A stretch of 64,000 nt of DNA from Mycogone perniciosa. Its lineage: Eukaryota; Ascomycota; Sordariomycetes; Hypocreales; Hypocreaceae. Under the pieces are notes generated by a model, which searched no databases, was not told the DNA's origin, and was given only the letters and a program-made list of their open reading frames with translations. The stretch lies in assembly GCA_025331125.1 (NCBI GenBank), contig JAOALB010000100.1, forward strand, positions 124,001-188,000, read 5' to 3'. How positions within the stretch are numbered: position 1 is the stretch's first letter; each line of letters begins with the position of its first letter. This document shows positions 10,886 through 22,786 of this stretch, piece after piece. The position numbers were made by a program, and so were the translations under genes.

Positions 10886-12899
10886 GATGGCGGATTCAGG
10901 GTCTGGCGGCAGAGCAGAATGTTGTCGTGAGGAGACCCTGAGAGGCAGGACAGAGGGAATGCGACCCTTTTTATTTCAATCGGCCGGTTGGCCCCTCACT
11001 CTGTCACATTATGTCTTGCTTGTCTTGCCTTGTCGATGTGGATATGTTTCTCGGCTGCAACCCTGGTTCGTTCTGCTAAGCCTTTACCAATAAAGAGCCG
11101 TCGGCATATTTGTCAATCCCCTCCATAACAAGGGGAGGAGCAGGAGTATTAGTACTACATAGCACTACTAGTAGTATGACTACCCCAGGCCACCCTTTTG
11201 TTTTCAAGAATCAAGGGCGTGCTTTTGGGGGCGATGCCCTTTCTCCGCGTTTGATAGATAAATACCCGCAGGCTATCCGATACGAGGCGGAAAAATTGCC
11301 TGTCTTGGCTTCCCCAGATGTTGCCCCCCACGGGGTTTGCCCCATCACTCCCACCTCATTCGCTGCTTCGTCCACATCACGAATCATCTAACCATTCTCT
11401 CTGAGCGGCTTGAAAACAAAGAATGGGCCTAGCGATGGAGACGATGGGGTCGAATGCAACGGAAGAAATGACCATGACTGATGAAGCCCCGGGATTCGCT
11501 TGAGGCGACGATGGGCACAAATGGAAGTCTTGCCTGTCGGTAGTCGCCCAAACCGTCTAGTCTAGTGTTAGAAGCAGTGGAAGCTTCCACGATGCATAGA
11601 TGCTTCTACAAGTTTGCGCGGGAATGAAACATTGGCCTTGGCTGCCTCTGCCTCTGACGCAGCATCTGGAGATTCAAGCCGACTCTAAGGTCCCATGGAG
11701 GTAATTAATAATAAGCTTGCATTAAGCCTATTTTCTGCCTCGTATTTCTTCTTCAGTGTGGGTCGAAAACTGCCGATCCATTTGCGGGGTTGAGCATCCG
11801 CCATTTGGACGAGACGCCACAGGGGCATCAAAACGAGTTCGCGCCGAGCCACCAGATGGCTTGCCGAAACGTGGAAGCTTTGCCATTTTCGTTCTGAATA
11901 TTCGTTAAACTTCTGAGCTAGACGCCCTTCAATAGAAACGCCGTCGCATGTTCGCCAACCTTCCCATCTTCCGTCGGCTTCTTTATCGACGGCCCCACTT
12001 TCCCGGTTCTCAGCTCCGGTTCCGGCTCCGGGACCCCGGATACTAGTGAATCACTACCGGTACTGGACTACCCGTCTTCTGCACTCTGTATAACTCGCTA
12101 GATAGAGAACTAGGAACTGCTTGTCATTTAATGGCATAGATACTGATTATCTAGATGCAGGCAGCTTCGTGAACACGGCTGTTAACTCTTGTGGCACCAG
12201 CAGCGTGATAAAGTCCATTCACATCCAGCGCCAATCATGGTGAGTATTAGAGACACTGATGATTAAATATAAAATTTGCGATAAAAACTGGGTACTTCGT
12301 AAGCAATGTTCAATTGTTTTTCAGAGGGCGCGAGCGGGTGGTGTGAAACCAGCTTTAGGCCTCCCTCCTTATTCGGCCCAACACATGTCACACAGCCCCC
12401 TCAGCCCCTGCTGCATGTTCAGCTGAGACTGTGATCCTGAAAGATTTCGTTCGCCAGCTTCGTGTCCTGGGCCCTCTATCTGCCTCCGACGTAATGCTTT
12501 CATTTCTCCTCTCCTTTGACGAAGTGAACTCTGATGAACTATTTACTAGAGAACTTGTCCGGATCTAGTTTGTTGCCGCTATCGGGGGCTGTGGAAAAAG
12601 ATCCCATTGCTATAGCCATGTTGATTATTCGACTCGTTTTCACCTTCTGCTGAGGGTTGGGTGCCTACATATGCTTCTCCAATGATTCCGCGAGGATATC
12701 GCCTGGTCGCGGGGCTGAGTGACCTAGCCAAGTCTGCCTCGCCCTTGGCAAGGGTTATATATGCATTAATAGTATTTACCATCTTTTCGTTGCTCACATT
12801 CACATATTTTCAGTATTGTAGTCCAAAAAGGGCCCTCCATTCGCCAGCCTCGTCTTGCGTGGTTGCAGAACGTGACGATTTCCAAACAAAGCCACCACC
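10886..12899. other. Intergenic, no gene seen
   Basis: Two kilobases between a minus-strand permease and a plus-strand membrane-protein gene, so it should hold both promoters. Frames are short and featureless. A small palindrome-rich spot (agtactacatagcactactagtagt) is at 11150-11175. No repeat or RNA gene recognised. Confidence 0.5.
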
Positions 12900-14666
12900 A
12901 TGCTTCACCGAACGGGCGGCTACGATTCTTTACGTCCCTCCTTCTATTCAACATGGCTGAAGCAGCGGTTCTTTTCAGGATCAAACCTCCTCAAAACGCT
13001 GATGCGAACTGCCATCGCCGCTTTGATCTATATTTTTCTTGCCCACTCAACGATTTTGGCGAAAGTCATGGATGCCCAAAGTGCCGGTTTGGGGGTTCTG
13101 CTGCTGCCCCTTAATGCAAGACTGGTGGGAGCCGGCCTGGCTATCCTCTCTGTGGCCATGATTACGTTTTCGTACACCTTGCTGCTCAGGAGAAGCTCAC
13201 TTATGGCAACGACATCTTTATACCCACGGCGACCGATTGAAGCAAATGTCGGAAGCCTGCTGGATGTCTCATGGCCCGAATCAACATCATACAGTGAAGT
13301 TAACCAAGGCCCGCAACAGCCGGTTTCAAAGGCGGCTAGCCCAAGTGCATATGCGATCCAGATGCTTTATATCGGCAAGATGACTGAGGACGAATCAAAC
13401 GGCCGTGTTGCAAGAGCTCGAATGGACTGTGCAGCAATACCACAAGGCGAGGAACAGGAACGATCACACTGGCTCACCTCCGGATCGCCTCTTACCAAGA
13501 ACATCGTCCAAGTGATGATCTGGGAATGGGTGTCTCTCTGGCTGATTGTATTCCTGATCCTGGGTACACTGTTGTTCAACGGCTTCTTCACTAACAACCT
13601 GAACCCAGACAGCTTTCCCCGTCTGACCGTCATGGTCATCTACTTCGTAGCCTATATCGTGCACTTCTGCTACGTATGGCTCGTCTGCCTCCGGTTTTTC
13701 CGAAATGCCTTAGGCGGCGCGGCCTGGAGCCTTCTAGAGCGCTCCAAGTTCGTCGTGGCGGAGACTACCGAGCTGCAAGCTCACCCTCGGGACTTATATT
13801 TCCAGTTCAGAAGCATCGACAAAGCCAACGACAAATTCGTTCCCACTACATTCAGTGCTACGCTTGGTAACCCTGCAAAGCTGTCCAAGCTCACAGCCAG
13901 AACTGGAAGCACAAGTACCGGCACTAGGACTATCGTGGAGAATGATGACTCGGCTGAGCTCAACGCGGCGCTCGCAACGATCAGTTCGTCGCAGAAGACA
14001 GAGCGCGACACGGCGACTGCAGCATCAGCACTGGCGCTGGACCGCTCCATAGCTAACGTTATGGTCATGATGAGCGTGACGCTCTCATCAGGCTTCGCGG
14101 CGTGGACGTCAACGCAAATGACTGAGAACACCCCGAATAACACGGCGACCACGCAGATAGGTTCGCTTGCGCTGCTGGTCTCACTGTCACTGGGCGCCAC
14201 GGCTATGTTCACGTCGGCAATACAGTTGGAGATGATGGAGAATGCGTTTCGCAATATTTTGAAGCTCAAGGAGACCAAGATTAACGGGCTGGCGGTGGAT
14301 CATTACCGCAAGAGGCGGAGGGAAGAGGGTACCAAGCTGAAGCCTGTGGCGTTTACGATGGACACGGTCCCGCTTGCTGAAATCGGCATGGGGGACTTCT
14401 TCCGGAGCAGTCGCTCGCGCGGGTGGAAAGGGCTACTAGGTACTCTTGTCTTCGGGCCAGCGTACGCGATGTTGCCGCGAGAGGGTGACCAAGAGAGAGG
14501 TTCAGCTGAGGTGGACTTTGATATCGTGGCGCGGGTGCGGACGGGACGTATTGTTCTGACGACACGATCGACAGACAGGCACGCGAGGAATAGAGATGGC
14601 ACCAACGTTGAATCGATAAACGTCTGTCATATTGCCGACGAGAGATATGGAAAGGAGAGCTGTTAA
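12900..14666 (+). CDS. Multi-pass membrane protein, function unknown
   Basis: A single uninterrupted frame of 588 residues; I do not recognise the family. About six hydrophobic segments are visible: near residues 30-55, 63-97, 202-230, 242-272, 383-403 and 417-445. Between them lie a polar loop of roughly 100 residues and a cytosolic-looking stretch of about 110 residues (about 273-382). The paired layout (2+2+2 spans) and a long hydrophilic C-terminal tail (about 445-588) are reminiscent of fungal DUF-type integral membrane proteins. The tail contains a basic KRRREEGTK motif. The start at 12900 is the first ATG of the frame; a later start would lose the first basic segment. It lacks introns, unlike most genes here. 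No functional inference is made. Confidence 0.7.
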   Translation: MLHRTGGYDSLRPSFYSTWLKQRFFSGSNLLKTLMRTAIAALIYIFLAHSTILAKVMDAQSAGLGVLLLPLNARLVGAGLAILSVAMITFSYTLLLRRSSLMATTSLYPRRPIEANVGSLLDVSWPESTSYSEVNQGPQQPVSKAASPSAYAIQMLYIGKMTEDESNGRVARARMDCAAIPQGEEQERSHWLTSGSPLTKNIVQVMIWEWVSLWLIVFLILGTLLFNGFFTNNLNPDSFPRLTVMVIYFVAYIVHFCYVWLVCLRFFRNALGGAAWSLLERSKFVVAETTELQAHPRDLYFQFRSIDKANDKFVPTTFSATLGNPAKLSKLTARTGSTSTGTRTIVENDDSAELNAALATISSSQKTERDTATAASALALDRSIANVMVMMSVTLSSGFAAWTSTQMTENTPNNTATTQIGSLALLVSLSLGATAMFTSAIQLEMMENAFRNILKLKETKINGLAVDHYRKRRREEGTKLKPVAFTMDTVPLAEIGMGDFFRSSRSRGWKGLLGTLVFGPAYAMLPREGDQERGSAEVDFDIVARVRTGRIVLTTRSTDRHARNRDGTNVESINVCHIADERYGKESC

Positions 14667-15788
14667 TTAAGGTCGATGATTGTGCTGCTCTTCTAGCAGA
14701 CAGGGGCTGACCTTCAAACTATCGCTAGACTTCACAAGACTGCACAATACTTCATCATATACTGGCAGGCAAGGAATATGCTATTCTTTGGCATCTACGG
14801 GTTGATCCACTGCTGGCCTGAGATGTTGGTTCGACATTAATCTTCATCGTAGCCGAGGTGCTGATGCCACTCGGGCTGCTCTCTCATGACCATTATCGAT
14901 CGACCTCGTCTTGTATACCCCCTGTTGGTAATTGTCAAGAATCCGCACATGATCCATTTGCTAGTCTTTCTGTATCTCGCCAACTTGACCAAGCATAGCT
15001 AGGTCTCAGTAAGAAGCCCATTATGCCTCCATGTTGCATCGGCCCGTCTCCCTTCCCCCTTTCTCCCTCTCCTGAGTCATGAGCTGTCTTTGAATGGTAG
15101 ACTTTCTAGAATGCACTCCACCGCGTCACACAAGATGTGATTATGCAAGGACCACGCCATCTTGTCAAACTGTTACCCTAGTGTAACACATGTTCGCAGC
15201 GTTGGCCCGATGCCAAGGGAAAGGGAGTGTGAGATCTGTATCTGTCTTCTACCAGTCCTTCCCGTACGTGCCGACACTACTACAAACGTACATAGCAAAC
15301 ATGTGTCCACGAGTCCAGTCCGCGCACATGTACGCACAAGACAGCCCGCGATCCAATCGCCATGGCTTCGATCTCGGTGCGCGTCGCCCTCGTGCAATGG
15401 CCCTGGCGCCGGGATCTCTCTGACGATTCTTCTTTGGGGAGGGATTGCGGGTGCGCGTGATTTGTCTTTTTATGTTAGTGCTCTCTGTATTACCCTGTAA
15501 TGGCCTAGAGAGAATAAACTCTCTGGAACTTGGAAACTTGAAATAGGACATAACGGGACAAAGGCATCCGAGTGGGCATGATGGCCACCACCTTTGGCAT
15601 GTGTTGAGGTGAGAAACTAGGCGATGGTGGCAGTGATATGAATACCTGAAGTCCGTTCGACGGCTAAACTTTCCTGGAGCGAACTATGAGAAAAGTCGTG
15701 ATGTTGGTCGTCGCAACTAAGAAGACTCTATGAATGAATGGCATGTACCTTGAGTTACATCTCGTGTGCATGACTTTTCGTATGAGTA
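14667..15788. other. Intergenic, no gene seen
   Basis: About 1.1 kb downstream of the membrane-protein gene. Frames of 74-112 codons overlap on both strands without domain character. No repeats recognised before the MITE. Confidence 0.5.
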
Positions 15789-16147
15789 ATGCTATTCACA
15801 CAGATAAAAATTGCTATTCGCACAGATGGCTCATGCGCTACCCAAAATCTCTGATAGCAGCAGCGGCGGAGATAGAGTTAATATTACAGAGTACACAACA
15901 GTTGCAACAGTTATATAGCCAATATATCGGTTACAGGGAGAGAGGGAGGGCCACCTATGGATTAAAGACAAATTCGATGAAATGGTGCCGATAATATAGC
16001 TGGAAGAATAGTCGGCCTAGAGAGATTTTGTATAGAACTGTTAGTGCAGTATGTTAGTTATGTGGTGTAAGGAGCTGTGGGGAGATGTTTGTTGGTTGTG
16101 CATGGACTATCTGTGCGAATAGCAATTTTTATCTGTGTGAATAGAAT
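15789..16147. mobile_element. 359-bp MITE with 39-bp terminal inverted repeats and TA target duplication
   Basis: The ends at 15789-15827 and 16109-16147 are inverted repeats of 39 bases with a single mismatch (third base). Each end is flanked by TA (15787-15788 and 16148-16149), as expected for a Tc1/mariner-type insertion. Within each inverted repeat the word gctattcNcacagat occurs twice, separated by aaaaatt, so each end carries two near-identical 15-base sites. The interior has no credible frame. The near-perfect termini suggest either recent insertion or escape from RIP. Its ends do not resemble those of the transposon at 18774-20613, so that element is not an obvious mover of it. Confidence 0.88.
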
Positions 16148-16493
16148 TACCGTTTCGTACAACAATAGTAATGCTTTTGCTGGAGGGAAATATATGCTGG
16201 GACGCCAGATAATGGCGTCATGTCTTTGATTTGTGTTCCGATTCTATTGTTACCAGCTGACGAGTCCAGCAAACGGACTGGTCCAATATGAAGGCCAAAC
16301 CATACATCTTCATTCATTCAAGCCATGCGTTGCTATGCCAGCTGCCGGCGGTTGGTATTCGGTAAGAGCCTCGATTTCGGCCCATAAATTTCTTCTACTT
16401 GCTTCTCTTGAGCCTTTCCAACTTTTCCCTTCCTCATCACCACTCGCCCGATCCATTGCTGCCAGCCCTTCAGACTTGCTTTCCCACCTCACC

Positions 16494-18604
16494 ATGACAC
16501 AAACCATGAGAGTTGCTGTCATCGGTGGTGGCCCAGCAGGCCTCGCTACGCTCAGGTTTCTTGCCAAAGCACATGAATTCTTCCCTATTCCCCCTCTTGA
16601 GGTTCGCCTTATTGAAGCCGAGGCGGAAATTGGTGGCACCTTTGTGTATCGAGTTTATGAGGATGCTGAGGTATGTCGGGCCCTTCCACACACTCTCTCG
16701 TCGTCTCCATACAGCCATTTATTCTTACAACATGACTTTCGATAGATGGTGTCATCGAAGTATTTGACTGCTTTCTCCGACTTTCGCCTCCCGCCCGATG
16801 CCCCGGACTTCGTGACTCCCCAGACGTACGTGCGATATCTCAACGATTATGTCGACGCCTTTGATCTCCGAAGCCACATCGAGCTTCAGACTCAAGTAGC
16901 TCGAGTTACCCGGGGCAAAGGCGGAATTGGACATGTTATCGAGATCACCAAGACAGACGGTCACGTCTCAGAGTGGAATTGTGATGCCGTCGCTGTTTGC
17001 TCGGGTGTACATGTGTGGCCGAAGATTCCCAACCTACCTGGAATCGAGAGAGTCCCTACTGTGCTTCATTCGTCAAAGGTTAAGACACGTTCTCAGTTCG
17101 GCAAAGACACTAACGTGGTCGTCCTTGGCTGTGGAGAGACTGGCATGGACATGCTTCACCTCGCAGTCACGGCTCCTACGAAGTCGGTCACCCTGTGCCA
17201 TCGGGACGGCTTCTTCTGCGCACCAAAGGTAAGCAGCAGGCCTATTTGCTATTTCATCAAATCTTGCTCGCTGATTTGCTAGATTATACCAATACCCTCG
17301 GTATTCAACAGAAAGCTCCCAGCTAGACCCAACAAGCCGGTCGACACCTCCGTTGCCAGTCTATTTGATACTGCATATGCCCATCCCATGCTTCAGAAGA
17401 GCCCCTTGCTTTGGTTTGCCTATGATCAATGGATCAAGAAGGCACACTGGCTTATTTCTGGCACTGAGGAAGGCCCAGATCAGTGGGTTGGTCATATCAG
17501 CAAGGAAAGGAAGAATGTCAACTCCAGTATGCAGCCATTGGTCCTGGTTTCAGCCTCAGTACTCATTTCTTTGAACAGTCTTCCTTTGCAAGTCCGACCG
17601 CGCCTTGCCATACTTGTCCGCGGGCCATCGATCCAAGTCATGGTTCAACCGTATTCGGGCAGCCATCATCAATGTGCCAATCAAGCCCAACAATGGCCGC
17701 ACCATCGACGTCAGGCCATGGCCCGTGGAGATCGACCAGGAGGGGCATATGCACTTCGAAGGAAAGGACTCCAAAGAAACGATCAAGCCGGATGTAGTGA
17801 TCTTCGCCACAGGATATACCACAGAGTTCCCATTCCTGAACGGCGACTACCCTGAGCTTGATCAGCTCAATGTCCGAGGCATCTACAAAGGCGGAGATGT
17901 ATCGGTTGGCTATGTTGGCTTCGTCCGACCGGGTATCGGTATGCATCCTAGATTCCTCAATTCAAGTCTCATAAATAACCTCAGTTTAAAGGTGCCATCC
18001 CCCCACTAGCAGAGATGCAGGCCCAACTCTGGGTCCTTCGCCTCCTTCAGCACCAGTTCCTTGATCAAGTTCCCCTTGGTCTAGAACCCAATGCTCTCGT
18101 GTCCTACGAGATGGACTACAAGTTGCACCCACGTTGCAGCTATGACTTCGCTGTAACCAAGAGAGGAGTAGATCACGAAAGCTATGCGTACCAGTTGGCA
18201 TTAGACATGGGATCTGCACCGAAGATCTCGTATGTAATAAGCAAGGGATGGAAGATCTTCTTCACTTGGGCCATGGGGTCCAACTTCAACCCCAAGTTCC
18301 GCATGGTAGGTCCGTGGAAGTGGGAAGCGGGTGCGGATGAGATCATGCGAGGAGAGCTTTACCACGTTGTGAAGCGATCTGGAGGGGGGTTCTGTGAGTA
18401 TCGCTAAACAGAAGGACGCCATGAGAGTTATGCTGACCACAGATAACAGATCTCACCACCTACACCATAATCCCATTCTTCATCTTCGGTACGATTAGTC
18501 TGGTTCTGTATGCTTTTTCTGCTTTGATCAGCCTGCCCGTGAAGCTGGGGCAGTGGCTATCGAAGCCGCTGAGGAGACAGGGGCACAATGAGCCCATGGC
18601 GTGA
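16494..18604 (+). CDS. FAD-dependent, flavin-containing monooxygenase-like protein
   Basis: Probable NADPH- and FAD-dependent monooxygenase (FMO/dimethylaniline type). Six exons (16494-16670, 16746-17228, 17283-17526, 17579-17938, 17992-18393, 18450-18604) give 606 residues. An FAD-binding dinucleotide fold lies at the very N-terminus (VAVIGGGPAGLAT, about residues 7-19), and a second, NADP-type fold reads VVVLGCGETGMD. The FATGYTTEFPF block matches the conserved ATGY motif near the end of FMO domains. The last exon encodes a strongly hydrophobic segment (YTIIPFFIFGTISLVLY), so the protein is probably tail-anchored in a membrane, like animal FMOs. Intron joins restore frame at every site (for example SIFLCKSDRALPY). 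The ATG at 16494 is the first with the dinucleotide fold in frame. Substrate unknown. Confidence 0.87.
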
Positions 18605-18773
18605 GACTGACAAGAAAACTGGAGATGACTTGAACTATGTATAATGGGAATTGATGAGGAAAATTCACTTGGCCTCTCTTCGTTCGGCACTTTGGCTTGG
18701 AGCCGAGCAATAAATGACTTACTCTATACTACTCCTTAGTCTAAGGATAGGGCCCGAAATGAAGCTGAAGTTA

Positions 18774-20613
18774 AGTCAGACCACCTATTTTCCCGCCACC
18801 CCTAGTTTCCCGCCACCTTTATCATTCCAATTCAACACCAACACCACAACATCGCGATCGCGTTCTTTTACGCCTTTCTATCGTTTTTTTTTTAATAAAA
18901 ATATTTCTATTATTACAATGCCCAAATACACGGAAGAAAGCGTTCAAAACGCGCTTAAAGAGATTAATAATGGCATAAGTCAGCGAAAAGCTTCACAGCG
19001 CTGGGGAATTCCACGAAGAACACTCCAAGACCGATTAAACGGTGCTATACCCCAGAAAATTGCCCACGAATCCCAGCAAAGGCTTGCCAAAGAGCAGGAA
19101 AATCATCTCTGCCAATGGATTTTAGACCAAGCTGCCCTAGGGTATCCCCCAACCCATCAACAGCTTAAACTTTTCGCGACAAGGATACTTGAAGCTGGCG
19201 GCGATACAGAACCACTCGGCAAACACTGGGTTCATGGTTTTTTGCGCCGTAATCCGGAAATCAAGACATTAAGAGGCAGGTCAATGGATTCAGCACGAAT
19301 TAACGGTGCTTCAACTGAAAAAATCAAGGGATTCTTCGAGCTTCTGAAGCTGCCTGTAGTCCAAGCTATTGGCCCTGAAAATCGATACAATATAGATGAG
19401 ACGGGGATTCTCGAGGGCCGTGGATGCAATGGCCTGGTACTTGGGAACTCACAGAAGACGGCTGTTATGAAGAAACAGCCTGGATCGAGGTCTTGGACCA
19501 CGATTATTGAGTGTATCTCGGCAACAGGCCAGGCTATTGAACCATTGGTTATTTTCAAAGGAATAACCATTCAACAACAATGGTTTCCCTAAGAACTTGA
19601 TTTCCTAGCTAATTGGAACTTCTCATCATCAGAGAAAGGTTAGACTAGCGATTTAATCGGTTTAAAATGGCTTAAAGAGGTCTTTATCCCCTAGACTAAG
19701 CCAGCACGAAAAGGGAAGCGACTTTTAATTGTTGATGGCCATGGAAGTCATTCTACTAATGATTTTCTCTATGAATGCTATCAGAATGATATTTATCTTC
19801 TATTCCTGCCGCCACATTCTTCCCACGTTCTCCAGCCTCTTAATATCTCGGTTTTTGGGCCCGTGAAAAGTGTATATCGCCGTGAGATTACACTTGTTGG
19901 ATATAACGATTCTACACCAATTGGCAAGGCAGGGTTTCTTCGTTGCTATGCTTTAGCAAGAACTGCAGCTTTAATAAGCAGGAATATTAGGGCAGGATGG
20001 CTTGGATCAGGACTATGGCCAGAAAATATAGCCAAGCCGTTGATGAACCCTATGGTTATGAATAACCCAGCACCACCACGAACACCAGCTGTGGTCGCAA
20101 CCCAGAACATAAGGGAAACGATCAATCATAGTCTTCTTCCAACACCACAGCGGTCTAGTCAAGTCCGGGACCTTATTCGCGATGCTGCAACAGATAGTCC
20201 AGTTGACAAAACTATGCGGCTTTTATTCCGGAAAGTTGGCAGGGGTCTAGACCAACAGAACACTAAGCTTGCAGCGGCTGAGGCCCAGATTAAGCATCTT
20301 CTGCTTCAAGTTGACCATTTGCGACCACAGAATAGACAAAAAGTTAATAAAGATCCTAATAAACGGTTCACCCGGATCAAGGAGGTAATGGAGACCCGTG
20401 CCAAGCTTAAACCAGCTATAGTTGCAGCGTCAATAGAGAATTTCCAATTTAAAGATATGTGCTTTGAATGGCAGCTTTAGATATATCGGAAAACACTAAA
20501 ATGTAGATATCTTGACTTTATTATTGTGTTGTAATTGATGGTGTTGTGTGGTGTTCCAATTCCTCTCTGGATGGCGGGAAACTAGGGGTGGCGGGAAAAT
20601 GGGTGGTCTGACT
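18774..20613 (+). mobile_element. pogo/Fot1-type DNA transposon, full length, inactivated
   Basis: Full-length element of 1,840 bases bounded by 42-base inverted repeats (18774-18815 and 20572-20613) beginning agtcagaccacc, each with two subterminal ttcccgccac words. TA target duplications are at 18772-18773 and 20614-20615. Size, ends and the encoded CENP-B/DDE transposase match the pogo superfamily. It sits 169 bases after the monooxygenase stop and 157 bases before the TRM6 start. The inverted repeats are almost unmutated, whereas the coding region carries three stops. Confidence 0.92.
18918..20480 (+). pseudogene. pogo-type transposase, interrupted by three in-frame stops
   Basis: One frame from ATG 18918 to the stop at 20478-20480, broken by stops at 19590 (TAA), 19641 (TAG) and 19692 (TAG). 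All three can arise from single transitions (CAA/CAG/TGG type codons), as expected of RIP. The order is a psq-type helix-turn-helix (MPKYTEESVQNALKEI; ISQRKASQRWGIPRRTLQ), a CENP-B-like HTH with WVHGFLRRNPE, then a DDE_1 catalytic domain. The first catalytic Asp is visible in YNIDETG and the second in LIVDGHGSH. The third, normally LQPLD, reads LQPLN, so the copy would be catalytically dead even without the stops. The C-terminal part continues with a coiled, polar tail. It acts only as a potential substrate for an active relative. Confidence 0.9.
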
Positions 20614-20770
20614 TAATTCCCAACTTGGAAATTCGGTGAGATGGTGAACTGCAGTGGGGCTGCCAGAAAACGCGGGGCTCACCGAGGTGTAGCTCGGCGC
20701 TTTCAATAATTTTTCCTCTTGCTGAGCAGAGACTTCAGCAAAACCTACCCATCCCTCCACCTTGTTGAAG

Positions 20771-22566
20771 ATGTCCAGAAACACGGTCCAACCCAATGGC
20801 TGGGTTGGAATAAGGCTGCCAAATGAGGTAACACGTGTCCTACAGGTAGTCCCCAATACGTGCGTCACCGTCTTCCCCCCCGAGTTCTTGTTGGCCTTTG
20901 CGATTGACGCTGTTCCAGCACAATTTCTCTGGGCAAATATGGCTCGTTCCCGAGCAATCTCATAATCGAGCGGCCGTTCCATCTCACGTACGAGATCCAG
21001 GACAAGTGCGATGGCGAATCCTTCTCGAGGCTGCGCGTCGTCCCCGGGACGGAACTTAACGCCGACAAACTGGCCGATATGAGCGCCACTGACCCAGCCG
21101 AAGGCGACGAGGTGATTGCGCCAGCCAACGGGGAGGAGCTCACGCTAGTAGATGAGAGCGGCACGGTCATTGCGCGGTCGAATCGCGAGATCATTGACGA
21201 CTCTGCGCGCCAGACGCTTACTGGGGCAGAGATCGAAGAGCTCAAGCGCCAGGGCGCATCGGCGGGCAAAGACCTAATCACGAAGCTGATGCTTTCACAC
21301 ACGGCGCTTGACCAGAAAACGGCGTATTCGTTGGCCAAGTACAAGCTCCTCAAGGAGAAGAAGTACATGCGCCGGTTTACGGTTCTGCCGCTGGACGTTG
21401 CGCAGCTGGGACAGTGGATGCTGGTGGAGCGGGATGCTAGCAAGGTGATGGAGATACGTCAGGAGATGATCGGTTTGCTGGGATGCTGGGCCGATGTGCA
21501 CTTTGGGGGACTGCCAATTGATGGAGAACAAGGCCCACACGGGGGGAGGTGGCTGGCGGTTGATGATACAGGCGGTTTGTTGATTGCTGCAATGGCTGAA
21601 CGAATGGGAATTCTCCACCAGGCGCCGGAGGAGCCAGTGAATGGGCAATCGAAAGAAAATGGGCATGCTGCAGATGTAGCCAGGGCTCAGGGTCAAATGA
21701 ATGGCGAAGAAGCCGGAGAAGCATCTACCGAAGCAACGACAGAGCAACCGAACCTATCATTACAAAGAAACCCACGAAAGCGACCTCGTCGAGACGACCT
21801 TGACGACCACTACGCACTCACCAACACCATCACAATCATCCATGCCAACGCACAGCCAAATCTCTCCCTCCTCCGGCACTTCGACTTCGACGCCAGCGAC
21901 CCTAACCCACCATACCCTTACCACCCACTCTTCACCAACCTCCTCCCCATCTCATGGCTCCAACTCCTCGACCCAGAATCCGACCCAACTTACTCCGAAA
22001 CCCCTTCCGAAGTTGAACCCGATGTCCTCGCCTCGTGGAAGACCAACCGCCGCGCCAACTACCACCGTAAGCGCCGGCGCTGGGCCCGCACCCGCCAAAT
22101 CGTCGACACTACCCGCTCAGGTGGCTTCTCCGGCCTTGCCGTAGCAAGCACCATGGATCCCATCTCCGTCCTACGGCACGCCCTTCCGCTCCTTGCCGGC
22201 GGCGCTCCTGTGGCCATATACTCCCCAACCATCGAGCCCTTGACGCAGCTAGCCGACTGCTTCAGCATCGGCCGGCGCGGTGCATGGGTTTCGAATCCGC
22301 CCCCTGAAGCCGAGGGCAAGACGGCGGCCGAGCTGGAGAGCTGGCCCGGAACACCGGAGTACCCTCTCAACCCGGCGCTGTTGATTGGCGCAATGGTGCA
22401 GACGAGCCGGGCGAGGAGGTGGCAGGTCCTGCCGGGGCGGACGCACCCGTTCATGACGGAGAGGGGTGGCTCAAGTGGCTATGTGTTTACAGGCTGGAGG
22501 GCGATCCCGGCGGAGGGTAGGATAGCAGCGAGAGGCAAGTTCCAGAGGAAAAGGACAGACGCATAA
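20771..22566 (+). CDS. trm6: tRNA (adenine-58-N1) methyltransferase non-catalytic subunit Trm6/Gcd10
   Basis: Nuclear partner of Trm61 that binds tRNA for m1A58 formation; in yeast (Gcd10) it is essential for initiator tRNA stability. Exons 20771-20859 and 20919-22566 give 578 residues, longer than yeast's 478. The 59-base intron (GTGCGT...CCAG) restores VVPNTTISLGKYGSFPSNLI, matching the conserved N-terminal barrel. Conserved core blocks include LITKLMLSHTALDQKTAYSLAKYKLLKEKKY and RRFTVLPLD. The central insert (about residues 300-350) is low-complexity and ends in an NPRKRPRRDD nuclear-localisation-like stretch. As expected for the non-catalytic subunit, no SAM-binding GxGxG is obvious. The start is the first ATG of the conserved MSRNTVQPNGWV block. 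A pogo transposon lies immediately upstream. Confidence 0.93.
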
Positions 22567-22786
22567 GGAGTTCTTGGCGATGACTATTGGATAATTCAAG
22601 AAGGGTGTTTTGCCCTTGGATTTTCAAGTTGGACTCGGGATGTTGATGATACCTCTGAGCCTAAATAGAATGAATTGAAAAGCCCTCCTATTGGGAATCG
22701 AAGTTGCACACTACATCCAACATCTGCCATTTTGGAAGTTTTATATCATGAAAATGCGGATGGTCTAATATCGTCACGTAGCCCCT

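Noticed and set aside
20521..20982. 153-codon minus frame crossing the transposon end and the TRM6 start
   Set aside because: It overlaps the inverted repeat and the conserved TRM6 N-terminus, so it cannot be a real gene.
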